Shown piece after piece: positions 44,175 to 53,805 of a stretch of DNA of 64,000 nt. Within the stretch, counting starts at the first letter, position 1; every line of letters starts with the position of its first letter. Location of the stretch: contig CACZXF010000008.1 in the NCBI GenBank assembly GCA_902785105.1, forward strand, positions 35,514-99,513. The letters are read 5' to 3'. Position numbers and translations under genes: made by a program. Source of the DNA: an uncultured Eubacteriales bacterium (GTDB lineage: Bacteria; Bacillota; Clostridia; Christensenellales; Aristaeellaceae). Under the pieces are notes generated by a model. The model saw only the letters and a list, made by a program, of their open reading frames with translations. It was not told the origin of the DNA and ran no database searches.

Positions 44175-45665
44175 TCATGGATTATTCTTCGCTTTGAACA
44201 TCTCCACGACTGTTTCAAAATCGTCCCTGCTGCTGTAGGAGGTGCCGCCATCCTTTACGCTTTCATTGGGAACCGTCGAGTCCACCAGGGTGTTTTTTTC
44301 GACAAATCTGTAGAAATCCGATGTAGCGGCGGCGTCCTTCTCAAGAGGGGTAGGCTGTGTCGAGCCAAAATCGTCCATCAGCAATGAACCTGCTGGGTGT
44401 GTATCCGGGTCCATGGCATCCAGACGGTACATATAATTCAGAAAGCCCACGCAGAAGGACAGCGTCTCCTGCTCCCCGTCATAGGCCTGCGCTTCCTCGT
44501 TATAGTTTCCCTTGACGAAGCGCTCCGTGAAATCCTTTGTGTCCTCAAAAGCGCCACCGGATATTTCATGGATGACTTCGTCGAGCGTGTCGCCCCGATG
44601 CAGACGGCGGAGGACCTCGCTCAGTCCTTCCCGCAGCTTTTCAGAGGAGAGGGATTGGATATCGCCGTTCTGGTCGAAGGTCACCGCGGGGGAACCTTCC
44701 AGCGCCTGGTATCCCAGATCCGCCAGATACAGACATGCCATATACCCGGACACATAGGTCGCGCCGTTCGTCTCCCCATCGTCATTGCCCTCCAACGACG
44801 CTTCCATGTCATACCACTGCTCGCCGCTCCCCTCCAGGTAATCCCGGTAGACATACATTTGGAGGAGCTGATCGTTATTGCAGGTATCAATGTACTGCTC
44901 CGCATCAATGTCATAATGGTATTCCCGAAACAAATACAGATCTGCCGGATATATGTTGCCGACGCATCCGGCTGTCCCCTCTATGAACCAGCTTGGGAAC
45001 TGGGTTTCCTTTATCAGTTCTTCTCCTTCCTCCTCTGTGAACAGTTCATCCGGGCTAAACACATAGGAAGTTAAATCGGTATAGCCGGACATGCCTGCGC
45101 GATTGTAGTCGTACATAAAGGCATGGAACAGCTCATGGCAGAAGGTGGTATCCACCTGAATGCGCGCCTGACCGTCCAAATTCAGCACGGCATTGTCCAT
45201 GTCGTCGGGGGTGACCAGGGTTTCCGCGTCAATGCAGATCATATATTTTAACTTGCCTTCCCCGGCTTCATATAACGGATATCCATTGACATACGCATAG
45301 GCGCCGGAGAGGACGTCCTTGTGCTCCATGATCCCGTCCTCATCTCCTGTTCCATAATAGATATACAGACCGATTTCCCGCCCAAGCGCGTCGTTTTCCG
45401 CCGCTTCACTGAAGCATGGAAAGCTTTCGACGATGAGATTCACCGCCTGCGGCTCGATGGATTTCACGATGAGACCGACCAGCGATTGAAGCTGCTCGTA
45501 ACCGAGCGCATCCTTCGCGCTTTGAGAACAGTAGGTATCGACAAGACGGTAAGGCTCCTCCGAAAAGCCGGACGCCCCGAAGCACCCCGCAAGCATCACA
45601 ATGCACAGTACGGCGGCTGTCAGCTTTGCCACAACAATGTTTCCTGCGCCAGAACTGAGTTTCAT
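44175..45665 (-). CDS. Lipoprotein zinc-metallopeptidase-like protein
   Basis: A lipoprotein (lipobox LAGC, lipidated C28) of 496 residues. The gluzincin-type motif is complete: H177-E-L-F-H181 and, about 48 residues later, the downstream glutamate in SWFIEGTAG (E229). This suggests a peptidase anchored on the outer face of the membrane. The C-terminal half has repeated helical motifs (LHRGDTLDEVIHEISGG, FCVGFLNYMYRLDA). The interrupted gene at 39044-41290 is its paralogue, with similar order and tail. AAAGGAGG precedes the ATG. Substrate unknown; no close family name recognised. Confidence 0.78.
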   Translation of the reverse strand: MKLSSGAGNIVVAKLTAAVLCIVMLAGCFGASGFSEEPYRLVDTYCSQSAKDALGYEQLQSLVGLIVKSIEPQAVNLIVESFPCFSEAAENDALGREIGLYIYYGTGDEDGIMEHKDVLSGAYAYVNGYPLYEAGEGKLKYMICIDAETLVTPDDMDNAVLNLDGQARIQVDTTFCHELFHAFMYDYNRAGMSGYTDLTSYVFSPDELFTEEEGEELIKETQFPSWFIEGTAGCVGNIYPADLYLFREYHYDIDAEQYIDTCNNDQLLQMYVYRDYLEGSGEQWYDMEASLEGNDDGETNGATYVSGYMACLYLADLGYQALEGSPAVTFDQNGDIQSLSSEKLREGLSEVLRRLHRGDTLDEVIHEISGGAFEDTKDFTERFVKGNYNEEAQAYDGEQETLSFCVGFLNYMYRLDAMDPDTHPAGSLLMDDFGSTQPTPLEKDAAATSDFYRFVEKNTLVDSTVPNESVKDGGTSYSSRDDFETVVEMFKAKNNP

Positions 45666-45820
45666 TAAAATTTCCTCCTTTTGTTTTTTGCAAAGGCGGC
45701 ATGTCCATCTTTTGGTAAAACCAGAACTTTACCGTCAATGCTGTCCTGTATGGTGATATCAAAATTTCAAATGCCTGCATGAACACCTGCGACTATGGAT
45801 TATTCCAGAACTGCATATTT

Positions 45821-45850
45821 ATTATAATGAATTGCCCAGGCACATGTCCA
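45821..45850 (-). promoter_or_regulatory. Promoter of the lipoprotein peptidase gene
   Basis: Minus strand TGGACA (45850-45845), an 18-base spacer and TATAAT (45826-45821). The leader would be about 148 bases and contains a small GGTAAA...TTTACC hairpin near 45708-45735; I recognise no riboswitch in it. The rest of the gap up to 46227 shows no gene. Confidence 0.6.
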
Positions 45851-46227
45851 CCATTAATGTATGATATCGAACACAATATTCTGTAATTTACGATAATTAT
45901 ATCGCTGTAGAAAAGGCGAATGGCAACGCTGCGGTGACACTTTACGGATCTTTTGTATTCCTCAAGTCTGGACACAGGCATAGTTGCTATGGTAAAATAA
46001 TAAAAAAGCTTTCGCAGACTACGGATTAATGTTGACCGCCATTATCTGCGGCACAGAATACAGAACCACGATACGACGGGCCGTTTTTCCGGATGAAACC
46101 TGTCAGGCAGCGGATTGCCATCGTCCCTGTACCCGGGAAAACATATTTCCAGGTCAGGTTATCGTGAAATATAATTCCACAACAGGAGTGGATGCCGATG
46201 CGCTCAATCCGGGCAGAGCAGGACTTA

Positions 46228-46256
46228 TTGTAAAGAGGCCATCTATGATGTATAAA
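46228..46256 (+). promoter_or_regulatory. Promoter of the FMN-acetolactate decarboxylase gene
   Basis: TTGTAA (46228-46233), a 17-base spacer, TATAAA (46251-46256). The predicted start, about 46263, touches the ribosome site TGGAGGA (46264-46270). A further TATAAT at 46170-46175 has only a weak -35. Confidence 0.65.
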
Positions 46257-46276
46257 AATGAAATGGAGGAATGGTT

Positions 46277-47377
46277 ATGAGGCGTTTGATGTGTGTGCTG
46301 GTGATGATGTGTGTGCTGACGGTGAGCTTCTGTGCCATGGCTGAGCAGAGCGCGACCGTGACGGTGAAGGGCATCGGGGAGAATGTCACGGTGACCCTGG
46401 CGATGGAGGACGGGAAGATCAAGTCCGTGGAGGCCACCAGCGACAACACCGAGGCGGACGAGCGCGGTGTGGAATCGCTGAAGCTCGTCGCGGACGCGAT
46501 GGTGGAGAAAAACAGCGTCAACGTGGACGCGATCTCCGGCGCGACGGGCACGAGCAACGCGGTCATTGCCGCGGCCACCGAGGCCTGGCTGCAAATCCAG
46601 GCGGAAGCGGCGCGCGGGGAGGGCTGGATGGAGGCGGCTCTGGACGGGGACACGCTCTATCAGGTCGCGCTTTTGCAGTCCCTGGTCCAGGGCTATTATG
46701 ACGGCATCGTCACCGTGGGCGAGTTGAAGCGGCACGGCGATACCGGCATCGGCACCTTTGAGGGCGTCAACGGCGAAATGATCGTGCTGGACGGCACCGT
46801 CTATCAGGCCGTGGCGGACGGCAGCATCGCCATCCCTGCCGACGAGGAGACCGTTCCCTTCAGCAACGTGACCTTCTTTGACGTGGATGAAACGCTGTCC
46901 CTCTCCGGCATTGCGGATATGGCGGCGCTCCAGGAGGCGATGAACGGCGCGGTGAACGCCCTCGGCGCGAACTGCTTCTACATGGTGAAGATCGACGGCA
47001 CATTTGATTCCATCAAGGTGCGCAGCGAATACAAGCAGGAAAAGCCTTATCGGGCGCTGGACGTGGCGCTGGCGGAGGATCAGACGGAGTTTGACTACAC
47101 GGACATCCGCGGCACCATCGTCGGCCTGTACTGCCCCGATTACATGGGCGGGCTCAACACCCCCGGCTGGCATTTCCACTTCATCAATGAGGATCGGACG
47201 AGGGGCGGACACGTCCTGCAGGTCAGCGTGAGGGAGGCGGAGGCCGCCTTCGACATGACCGACGGCTTCGAGATGGCGCTTTCCCGCGAATCGGCATTCC
47301 AGGAAATGGAGCTGGCCAAGGATGTGAACGAGGCAATCCATCGTGCGGAGACGGCGACGACCGGGAAAAACGATTGA
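46277..47377 (+). CDS. Exported fusion of FMN-binding domain and alpha-acetolactate decarboxylase
   Basis: 366 residues. A signal peptide (1-22, ending FCAMA) is followed by an FMN_bind domain (about 25-108) with the ApbE flavinylation motif DAISGAT, T90 being the expected attachment residue. The rest (about 115-355) is an acetolactate decarboxylase: LYQVALLQSLVQGYYDG, GELKRHGDTGIGTFEGVNGE, and the zinc site GWHFHFINEDRTRGGH with H299, H301 and H312, spaced as in the Brevibacillus enzyme. That enzyme makes acetoin from acetolactate and some are secreted; a fusion to a flavin domain is unusual. The ATG at 46277 is 6 bases after TGGAGGA; the ATG at 46271 is too close. Apparently monocistronic. 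Confidence 0.88.
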   Translation: MRRLMCVLVMMCVLTVSFCAMAEQSATVTVKGIGENVTVTLAMEDGKIKSVEATSDNTEADERGVESLKLVADAMVEKNSVNVDAISGATGTSNAVIAAATEAWLQIQAEAARGEGWMEAALDGDTLYQVALLQSLVQGYYDGIVTVGELKRHGDTGIGTFEGVNGEMIVLDGTVYQAVADGSIAIPADEETVPFSNVTFFDVDETLSLSGIADMAALQEAMNGAVNALGANCFYMVKIDGTFDSIKVRSEYKQEKPYRALDVALAEDQTEFDYTDIRGTIVGLYCPDYMGGLNTPGWHFHFINEDRTRGGHVLQVSVREAEAAFDMTDGFEMALSRESAFQEMELAKDVNEAIHRAETATTGKND

Positions 47378-47425
47378 CCGGCTGCAGCGTGAAGGATCAG
47401 TTGCAGCTCAGCCTTTTTGAACTAT

Positions 47426-47525
47426 ACCTGTACGGGCGTCGTTTCGGCGCCCTTCCTTTTTGCGCGACATCACATCCTACAGAGAGGGCGGCGTAACGTC
47501 GAACTCCCTTTTTATACCGGGAGAC
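47426..47525. repeat. Decayed copy of the palindromic repeat
   Basis: TACGGGCGTCGTTTCGGCGCCC and GAGGGCGGCGTAACGTCGAA are mutated versions of the two hairpins. The arms are mostly lost. Confidence 0.65.
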
Positions 47526-47526
47526 T

Positions 47527-47805
47527 TATCAGAAGTCATATATTATATAAAATAGATAAAGCAGTATGAAATAAACCGGGAACACAAGCACATCAATAAA
47601 GTCCATTGTGGAACTCGCTCCGGAAAAATAAATATAATATTCGTCTGTACCATTTGCTAAGGTACCGCTAAATAAGACTTGTGTTTTGTAAATATTTATG
47701 AAAAAATATTATTGATGGATTATGTTTTGCCTCATCGTGCCATGAGGCAGGATCGCTTTTTCTTATAGATAGAGGGTTGGACTTTCGGAAGGGGGAGGAA
47801 TTGAC
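47527..47805 (+). promoter_or_regulatory. Upstream region of the yia-like operon
   Basis: An AT-rich stretch with TATAAT at 47633-47638 (no good -35 at 17 bases) and a 7-base-pair hairpin GCCTCAT-CGTGCC-ATGAGGC at 47729-47748 followed by CGCTTTTTC. The hairpin could be a terminator or attenuator just before the operon. No regulator gene is present. Confidence 0.4.
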
Positions 47806-48724
47806 TTGAGAATTGTTGTATTGGGCGCTGGAGCGATGGGCGGCCTGTATGGCTCCTACCTGAGCAGGGGCGACGACGTGACGATGGTAGATATCAATGC
47901 CGAGGTCGTGGACAAGATCAACCGCGAGGGCTTTGAGGTTCGCGAACCGGACGGCAGCTCCAATATCTTCCATCCAAAGGGAGCTACCACCACCGCGGGC
48001 ATGGAGCCCGTGGACCTCATCATCATCTTCCTGAATTCCCGGTTCAGCGAGAGCGCGCTGAACGCCAACAAAGGCCATTATCGGCCCGAATACCTGTCTG
48101 ATGACGCTGCAAAACGGCTCCGGCCACGAGGCCACGCTGGGCAAGTTCGTGCCCCAGGAGAACATCATCATCGGCACCACCCAGCACAACGCCAATGTGG
48201 CGGGCCCCGGCATCACCAACCACGGCGGCTCCGGCATGACCCACATCGGCTGCGTCACCGGTTCCGCCAGCCGCTTCCAGGCCATCGCGGGCAGCTTCAC
48301 CGCCTGCGGGCTCCAGACGGACGTCGGCGACGACGTCCAGAAGATGATCTGGAACAAGATGTTCACCAACGTCTCCGCCTCCGCGCTGACGGCGGTGCTG
48401 CAAATGCCGCTGGGCTACATCTCGTTGGACCCCTTCGCCTGGGGTCTCTGCCAGAAGCTGATCCGCGAGACCGTGGACGTGGCCGCCGCGCTGGGCATGG
48501 ATTTCGTTTACAACCAGAAGGTGGCCGAGGTCAAGGCCGTCTGCGACAATTCCCCAAACGGACTCACCAGCATCTACACCGACATCAAGAAGGGTCGCCG
48601 CAGCGAGGTGGACACCATCTCCGGCTCCATCGTCCGCGCCGGCGAGAAAGCGGGCGTGCCTACGCCGAACCACTCCTTCATGGTCGCGCTGATCCACGCG
48701 CTGGAGGACAGGACCGCGAAGTGA
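47806..48724 (+). pseudogene. 2-dehydropantoate 2-reductase family protein, frameshifted
   Basis: A Rossmann NADP-dependent reductase (PanE/ApbA family) start is clear: TTG start after GGGAGGA and VVLGAGAMGGLYGSYLSRG. The frame breaks at about 48070-48074 (AACAAAGGCC, one extra base); the next frame continues with the proper sequence AIIGPNTCLMTLQNGSGHE through KMIWNKMFTNV and PTPNHSFMVALI to 48724. The combined protein would have the normal length of about 305 residues. In this setting it is more likely a hydroxy-acid or sugar-acid reductase than a pantothenate enzyme. Real frameshift or sequencing error cannot be told apart here. Confidence 0.88.
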
Positions 48725-48754
48725 TCTACATTTGTATATAAGGAGGAATCGCCC

Positions 48755-49507
48755 ATGCCCTGCAATTCCCTGTATGATTTCACCGCCGGTAATCCCAAGC
48801 GAGTGCCTGAGAAGCTGCCGCCGAAGGAGTACACCATCGGCAATCTGCACATCGTCGATCTGACCAAGACGATGGACCCCAACACGGAGACCCGCCGCTG
48901 CCGCCTGTGGCGGTTCAATACCGGCGGCGTCATCCCGGATTTTCATACCATCATGGACCTGACCAGCTACCTGGGCACCCACTGTGAATGCCCCTATCAT
49001 CACGATGAGGACTGGCCCTCCGTGGCGGAGCTGCCCCTGTCCCAGTTCATGGGCCGCGGCCTGTACGTGGTCATCGACGACCTGCCGGAGAACGCGGAGA
49101 TCACCGCGGAGGCCCTGGAGAAGCATCTGGGCGCGAGGATCAAGCCCGGAGACACCGTCATCATCGACAGTCCCTATCGCATCCCGCCCTTCACCCCCGC
49201 CACCAACGGCCCCACGGACCACCGGCTCCACATGGGCGCAGAATCGGCTCAGTGGCTGGCAGACCGCGGCGTTCAGAGCGTAGGCTTTGGCGATGGCGTG
49301 ACCATCGAGGACTGCGAAGCCAACGTCAAGCCCTTCCACGACATACTGATGGCGAACAACTGCACCTTCCTGGAGGTCCTCCAGAACCTTGACCTCTTGA
49401 AGACCGACACCTTCTTCATCAGCTATGCCCCCCTGCCCATCATCGGCCTGGATTCCTGCCCCGTTCGTGCGTATGCGATCGAGGGGCTGGCGGAGTTCAG
49501 CAAGTAG
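48755..49507 (+). CDS. Cyclase family protein (KynB-like metal hydrolase)
   Basis: 250 residues of the cyclase family (arylformamidase/KynB-like, metal-dependent amidase or lactonase fold). The metal-binding signature appears as YLGTHCECPYHHDEDW, a variant of HxGTHxDxPxHF, with a later glycine-rich GVQSVGFGDGVTIED. Its ring-opening or dehydrating reaction is unknown, but position between a reductase and yiaK suggests a step on a sugar acid or lactone. Start by AAGGAGG at 48741-48747, 31 bases after the reductase. Intact, unlike several neighbours. Confidence 0.8.
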   Translation: MPCNSLYDFTAGNPKRVPEKLPPKEYTIGNLHIVDLTKTMDPNTETRRCRLWRFNTGGVIPDFHTIMDLTSYLGTHCECPYHHDEDWPSVAELPLSQFMGRGLYVVIDDLPENAEITAEALEKHLGARIKPGDTVIIDSPYRIPPFTPATNGPTDHRLHMGAESAQWLADRGVQSVGFGDGVTIEDCEANVKPFHDILMANNCTFLEVLQNLDLLKTDTFFISYAPLPIIGLDSCPVRAYAIEGLAEFSK

Positions 49508-49560
49508 GTCAACGGATTGGGTGGAATTGAACCATAACGTTTGAGAATCCCGGAGGTTTT

Positions 49561-50565
49561 ATGGCAACGGTAAAATATGAAGACATGCTGGCTGAGTTCC
49601 AGCGGGTGCTGATGAAGCGGGGCTTCTCTGAAAAGGATGCCTTGGACGCGGCAGCAGTGTTCGCGGACAACAGCCTGGACGGCGTTTACAGCCACGGCTA
49701 CATCCGCTTTCCCCGCATGGTGAGCTATCTGGATCAGGGGGTCATCGACCCGAAGATGGAGGCGACCTGCGAAATGTCCTTCGGTGCGATGGAGCGCTGG
49801 AACGGCCACCGGGGCTTCGGCCCGCTGAACGCCCGCAAGGCCATGGACCGGGCAATTGCGCTGGCCCACGAATACGGCATCGGTCTGGTGGCCCTGGGCA
49901 ACAACAACCACTGGCTCCGCGGTGGCAGCTACGGCTGGCAGGCGGCGAATCAGGGCTGTATAGGCATATGCTGGTCCAACACCACGCCCAACATGCCCGC
50001 CTGGGGCAGCAAGGACCGCAAGATCGGCAACAATCCCATCATATTCGCCGTGCCCCAGTCCAACGGGGAGCACGTGGTGGTGGACTGTGCTCTGTCCCAG
50101 TTCTCCTTCGGCAAGCTGGAAGAAGCCAAGCTGGCGGGCAAACAGATGCCCCTGCCCTGCGGCTATGACGACAATGACGAGCTGACCACGGACCCCGCCC
50201 CCGTGATGGCCAACCTGCGTCTGGCCCCCGTGGGCTACTGGAAGGGCAGCGGCATCTCCATGCTGCTGGACCTCATCGCCACCGTGCTGACCAATACCAA
50301 TTCCGTCCAGAAGATCGGCACCTTCGGCGCGGAGGTGGGCCTGAGCCAGATCATGATCGCCATCGACCCGGCAAAGTTCAACGACGCCGCCACCACGGAT
50401 GAGATCGTCAAAGCCCTGATCGCCGACGTCAAGTCCTCTGAGCCTTTGAAGGGTGGCGCGCCCGTCCGCTATCCCGGCGAGCGGGACGTCAAGACCCGGA
50501 AGGAGAACAAGGCGAACGGCATCCCCGTCAACGACGAGGTTTGGACGCTGATACAGGGATTGTAA
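49561..50565 (+). CDS. yiaK: 2,3-diketo-L-gulonate reductase-like dehydrogenase
   Basis: A 334-residue member of the malate/L-lactate dehydrogenase (LDH2) family. It resembles E. coli YiaK closely, including GVYSHGYIRFPR, the near-identical GIGLVALGNNNHWLRGGSYG, GCIGICWSN, IGNNPIIFAVP and YWKGSGISMLLDLIA. YiaK reduces 2,3-diketo-L-gulonate to 3-keto-L-gulonate with NADH. The genes that follow are a TRAP transporter and a YiaL-type protein, the same set as the E. coli yiaKLMNO operon. CGGAGG precedes the ATG. Intact. Confidence 0.88.
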   Translation: MATVKYEDMLAEFQRVLMKRGFSEKDALDAAAVFADNSLDGVYSHGYIRFPRMVSYLDQGVIDPKMEATCEMSFGAMERWNGHRGFGPLNARKAMDRAIALAHEYGIGLVALGNNNHWLRGGSYGWQAANQGCIGICWSNTTPNMPAWGSKDRKIGNNPIIFAVPQSNGEHVVVDCALSQFSFGKLEEAKLAGKQMPLPCGYDDNDELTTDPAPVMANLRLAPVGYWKGSGISMLLDLIATVLTNTNSVQKIGTFGAEVGLSQIMIAIDPAKFNDAATTDEIVKALIADVKSSEPLKGGAPVRYPGERDVKTRKENKANGIPVNDEVWTLIQGL

Positions 50566-50614
50566 CACAGCGTTGCGATCATCAGAAAAATAGACCTGGA
50601 ACAGTACGGACATC

Positions 50615-50645
50615 GTAGGGGCGCCGTTTCGGCGCCCGCCCCTAC
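50615..50645. repeat. Single-hairpin copy of the palindromic repeat
   Basis: GTAGGGGCG...CGCCCCTAC flanking the GGCGCCGTTTCGGCGCC hairpin; the second hairpin and both arms are missing. It lies in the 199-base gap between yiaK and the TRAP binding-protein gene. Confidence 0.75.
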
Positions 50646-50764
50646 GGAGATATAAGTGCGAGTAACAGAGCAGAGAAGGTGAGGCAGGAGGAAAAAGAAG
50701 GGAGCCCCAAACGCATAGATCGGAAAACCAACAACATTTTCGACCAATTGAAAGGAGAAACCCC

Positions 50765-51777
50765 ATGAAGAAGTTTTTGTCCATCGTCCTGGTTCTGGCC
50801 ATGGTCGCGCTGTTCATCCCCGCGCTGGCTGAAGTAACCCCCGAGCTGATCCTCACCATCGCCTCCAACGCCACCGACCCCACCAACCCCTACAGCTACG
50901 GCCTTGACAAGTTCAAGGAGGTCGCCGAAGAGGTTTCCGGCGGCAAGATCGCCGTGGTCGTCCACAAGGGCACCCTGGGCGAGAACGAGTCCGAGCTGGT
51001 TGAAAAGCTGACCATGGGCGCGGCCGACATGGTCGTCTCCTCCCCGGGCTTCATGACCGGCATCGGCGTGGCCGAGGTCGATTTCCTCTCCCTCGAGTAT
51101 CTGTTCGACAGCTTCGAGCACTGGGAGAAGTGCATGGACGGCGAGTTTGGCGCCAACATGCGCGAGCTGATCTCCCAGAAGACCGGCAACATGTTCCGCA
51201 TCATGGGCTACTGGTCCTCCTCCGTGCGCGACGTGTACGCCAAGAAGGCCATCAAGAGCCCCGAGGATCTGAAGGGCCTGTCCATCCGCACCCAGTCCTC
51301 CCAGGTGCAGCAGCAGTTCTTCCAGGCCTGCGGCGCCATCCCCACCAGCGTGGCCTGGGGCGAGCTGTATCAGGCGCTGCAGCAGGGCGTCGTGGACGGT
51401 GCTGAGAACGACTACACCAACCTGACCCTGAAGGAGCACCATCGTACTCCCAACGGCAAGTTCATCAGCGAGACCCATCACGACTACACCACCCGCCTCT
51501 TCCTGATGGACGGCACCAAGTATGACCGCCTGACCGACGAGCAGAAGGCCTGGATCGACGAAGCCAGCGCCGCCGCCACCGCCGAGGAGCGCGCCATCAC
51601 CTATCGCATGTTCGAGGAATCCAAGCAGAAGGCCATCGAGGCCGGCGCTGAGGTCACCGAGCACGCCGACATCGACATCGCCGCCTTCAAGGCCATTGCT
51701 GCCCCATCCAGGACGAGTTCGCCGCCAAGAACAACATGACCGCCCAGATGGACATGATCCGCGCCGCGGCTGAATAA
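50765..51777 (+). pseudogene. TRAP transporter solute-binding protein (DctP/YiaO-like), frameshifted near the C-terminus
   Basis: An exported binding protein: signal peptide to residue 21 (VALFIPALA), then LGENESELVEKLTMGAADMV, the family region SVRDVYAKKAIKSPEDLKGL, and AWGELYQALQQGVVDGAEND. The frame leaves the family sequence at GCTGCCCCATCC (51698-51709), where one C seems to be missing from a C-run; in the other frame IQDEFAAKNNMTAQMDMIRA leads to a stop at 51777. The first frame ends at 51739. About 25 residues would be replaced, perhaps without full loss of function. AAAGGAG precedes the ATG. Confidence 0.88.
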
Positions 51778-51805
51778 TTTCATTGGTAGAATCCGTACCA
51801 TTATG

Positions 51806-51841
51806 AAGGTCCCCTGCCCCTGCGAAGTGGGGGGCCTTTTT
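51806..51841 (+). terminator. Terminator-like hairpin after the TRAP binding-protein gene
   Basis: AAGGTCCCC...GGGGGCCTT with a T-run at its end. In operons with a binding protein such hairpins often lower expression of the membrane subunits. Confidence 0.65.
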
Positions 51842-51843
51842 GA

Positions 51844-52000
51844 GAGAATGGGGAATGGAAAATGGGGAATGATTGTGGAAATCCTCCGGATTTCTTTTTA
51901 TTAATATAATATCCGGTCATCGGGCGATTATCTTCAATAAAAACAAATCCGACAGGATTTGCTCCTTCATTCCCCATTTCCCATTCCCAATTCCCCATTA
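51844..52000. repeat. AT-rich inverted repeat element inside the TRAP operon
   Basis: GAGAATGGGGAATGGAAAAT on the left and ATTTCCCATTCCCAATTCCC on the right enclose about 100 bases that include ATAAAAACAAATCCGACAGG. No coding potential. It separates the binding protein from the membrane subunits. Confidence 0.7.
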
Positions 52001-52027
52001 ACTGCATGTATTGATTCGGAGAGGGCT

Positions 52028-52510
52028 ATGAAAAAAGCGATTGACACCATGCAGAAGATACAGATCGCCATTGGCGGCGTATTTCTGCTGATCTTTCTGG
52101 TGACGGTCGTCATCCAGATGGCCTGCCGCTATTTGGGCGTGGCGGCCATGTGGACGGAGGACGTCTCCATGTATTCCTTCATCTGGGCGGTGTTCACCGG
52201 CGCGGGCGCGATGGTCCACGCCAAGGCGCACTTCGCCTTCACCACCCTCAGCGATTCCATGAAGGACCCCCGCAAGAAGGCGATGCTTCAGATCTTCATC
52301 AACATCGTCATGCTGATCTTCTCCGTGCTGATGGTGAAGTACGGCATCGACGCGGCGAAGCAGTTCTGGAATTTCCGCTGGATCACCATCCCCTCGCTGC
52401 AGCGCGGCCCCACCTGGCTGTGCATCCCGCTTTGCGGGCTGACCTCCAGCATCTATCTGCTTTATTCGATCTATGAAGAGATCCAGAAGCTGAAAGGAGG
52501 CAACGGCTGA
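52028..52510 (+). CDS. TRAP transporter small permease (DctQ/YiaM-like)
   Basis: 160 residues with four transmembrane helices, the size and layout of DctQ. After the first helix (IGGVFLLIFLVTVVIQMACR) comes the family segment MWTEDVSMYSFIWAVFTGAG, then a charged loop (HAKAHFAF) and TWLCIPLCGLTSSIYLLYSI. It forms the membrane complex with the large subunit, using a cation gradient to take up a substrate delivered by DctP. The stop shares a base with the next start (TGATG). Intact, but its partners on both sides carry frameshifts. Confidence 0.88.
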   Translation: MKKAIDTMQKIQIAIGGVFLLIFLVTVVIQMACRYLGVAAMWTEDVSMYSFIWAVFTGAGAMVHAKAHFAFTTLSDSMKDPRKKAMLQIFINIVMLIFSVLMVKYGIDAAKQFWNFRWITIPSLQRGPTWLCIPLCGLTSSIYLLYSIYEEIQKLKGGNG

Positions 52511-53798
52511 TGTTAGGCGCGATTCTGGTCATCATGTTCGTCCTGCTGGTGGCCATCGGCTGCCCCATCGCCTTTGCGCTGGGCCTGGTGTCCTTCACGG
52601 GCATCGCCTGCCTGCCGGACATCCCGAACATGGTCGTGTTCACCAAGATGTTCAACGGCCTGAACAGCTTCACCCTGCTGGCCGTGCCGCTGTTCATACT
52701 CGCCGCCAACCTGATGAACGAGGGCGGCATCACCGAAAAGCTGATCGAGTGCATCTGCGACCTGGTCGGCCACTGGAAGGGCGGCCTGGCCCACGCCAAC
52801 GTGCTGGTGTCCATGGTGTTCGCCGGCATCTCAGGCTCCTCCCAGGCGGACACCTCCGGCGTCGGAAAGATCTTCATCCCCGCCATGGAGAAGCAGGGCT
52901 ATGACAAGGGCACCTCCGTCGGCGTCACGGCGGCGTCCTCCACCCTCGGCTCCATCATCCCGCCTTCTATCACCATGGTGGTGTATTCGGGCATCGCCAA
53001 CGTGTCCACCGGCGCGCTGTTCATGTCCGGCATCGTGCCCGGCATACTGCTGGGCGTCGCCATGATGGCGGTGGTGGTTTACTATTCCGACAAGAAGCAC
53101 TTCCCCCAGAGCCCTAAGGTGCCCGTCAAGACCGCCATCATGCACACGCTGAAGTCCCTGCCCGCCCTTCTGACCCCCATCATCCTCATCGGCGGCATCG
53201 TCTCCGGCCTGTTCACCCCCACCGAGTCCGCGGCCTTCGCCTGCATCTACACGCTGCTGGTCGGCATTTTCTTCTATCGTTCTATCAAGGTGCAGCGCCT
53301 GCCGGCGATACTGATCGAGACCATGAAGATGGCCTCCCTGTCCCTGTTCGCGCTGGCCACCGCAACGCCCTGGGCGAGCTGCTGAGCTACTATCGCCTGA
53401 ACGTCATCGCCCAGCAGTTCTTCACCGCGCTGCCCGGCGGACGGTTCGTGTTCCTGATCGTGGTCGTGGCCTTCTTCCTGTTCGTCGGCACCTTCATGGA
53501 CGCCGTGCCCGCCATGATCCTGTTCGTGCCCATCATTCTGCCCTCCGCCACCGCGCTGGGCCTGAGCCCCATCATCCTGGGCCTCATCATCATCGTCACC
53601 CTGGCCCTGGGCCTGGTCACCCCGCCCTACGGCCTCTGCCTGCTGTTGGCCTGTAACATCAGCGGGACGACCATAGAGGAAGGCTTCAAGGGCACCTTGC
53701 CCTACTTTCTTTCCTCCTTGGCCGTCCTCTTCCTGCTGATCCTGTTCCCCAACTTCTGGCTCGCCATCCCCAAGGCCATCTTCCCGGCACTGTTCTGA
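52510..53798 (+). pseudogene. TRAP transporter large permease (DctM/YiaN-like), frameshifted
   Basis: The first frame (52510-53385) has the start and middle of a DctM protein: FVLLVAIGCPIAFALGLVSF, GISGSSQADTSGVGKIFIPA and SSTLGSIIPPSITMVVYSGI. It ends early at ACCGCAACGCC (53359-53369). A one-base loss explains this: the other frame reads ANALGELLSYYRLNVIAQQF and then the family C-terminus FFLFVGTFMDAVPAMILFVP and VTPPYGLCLLLACN to 53798. Together about 430 residues, normal length. As it stands the transporter would lack its last four or so helices. Confidence 0.9.
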
Positions 53799-53805
53799 TT
53801 CCAAG

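Noticed and set aside
45793-46280. Small open frames in the gap before the FMN-decarboxylase gene
   Set aside because: They lack ribosome sites, show no protein-like composition and overlap likely promoters.
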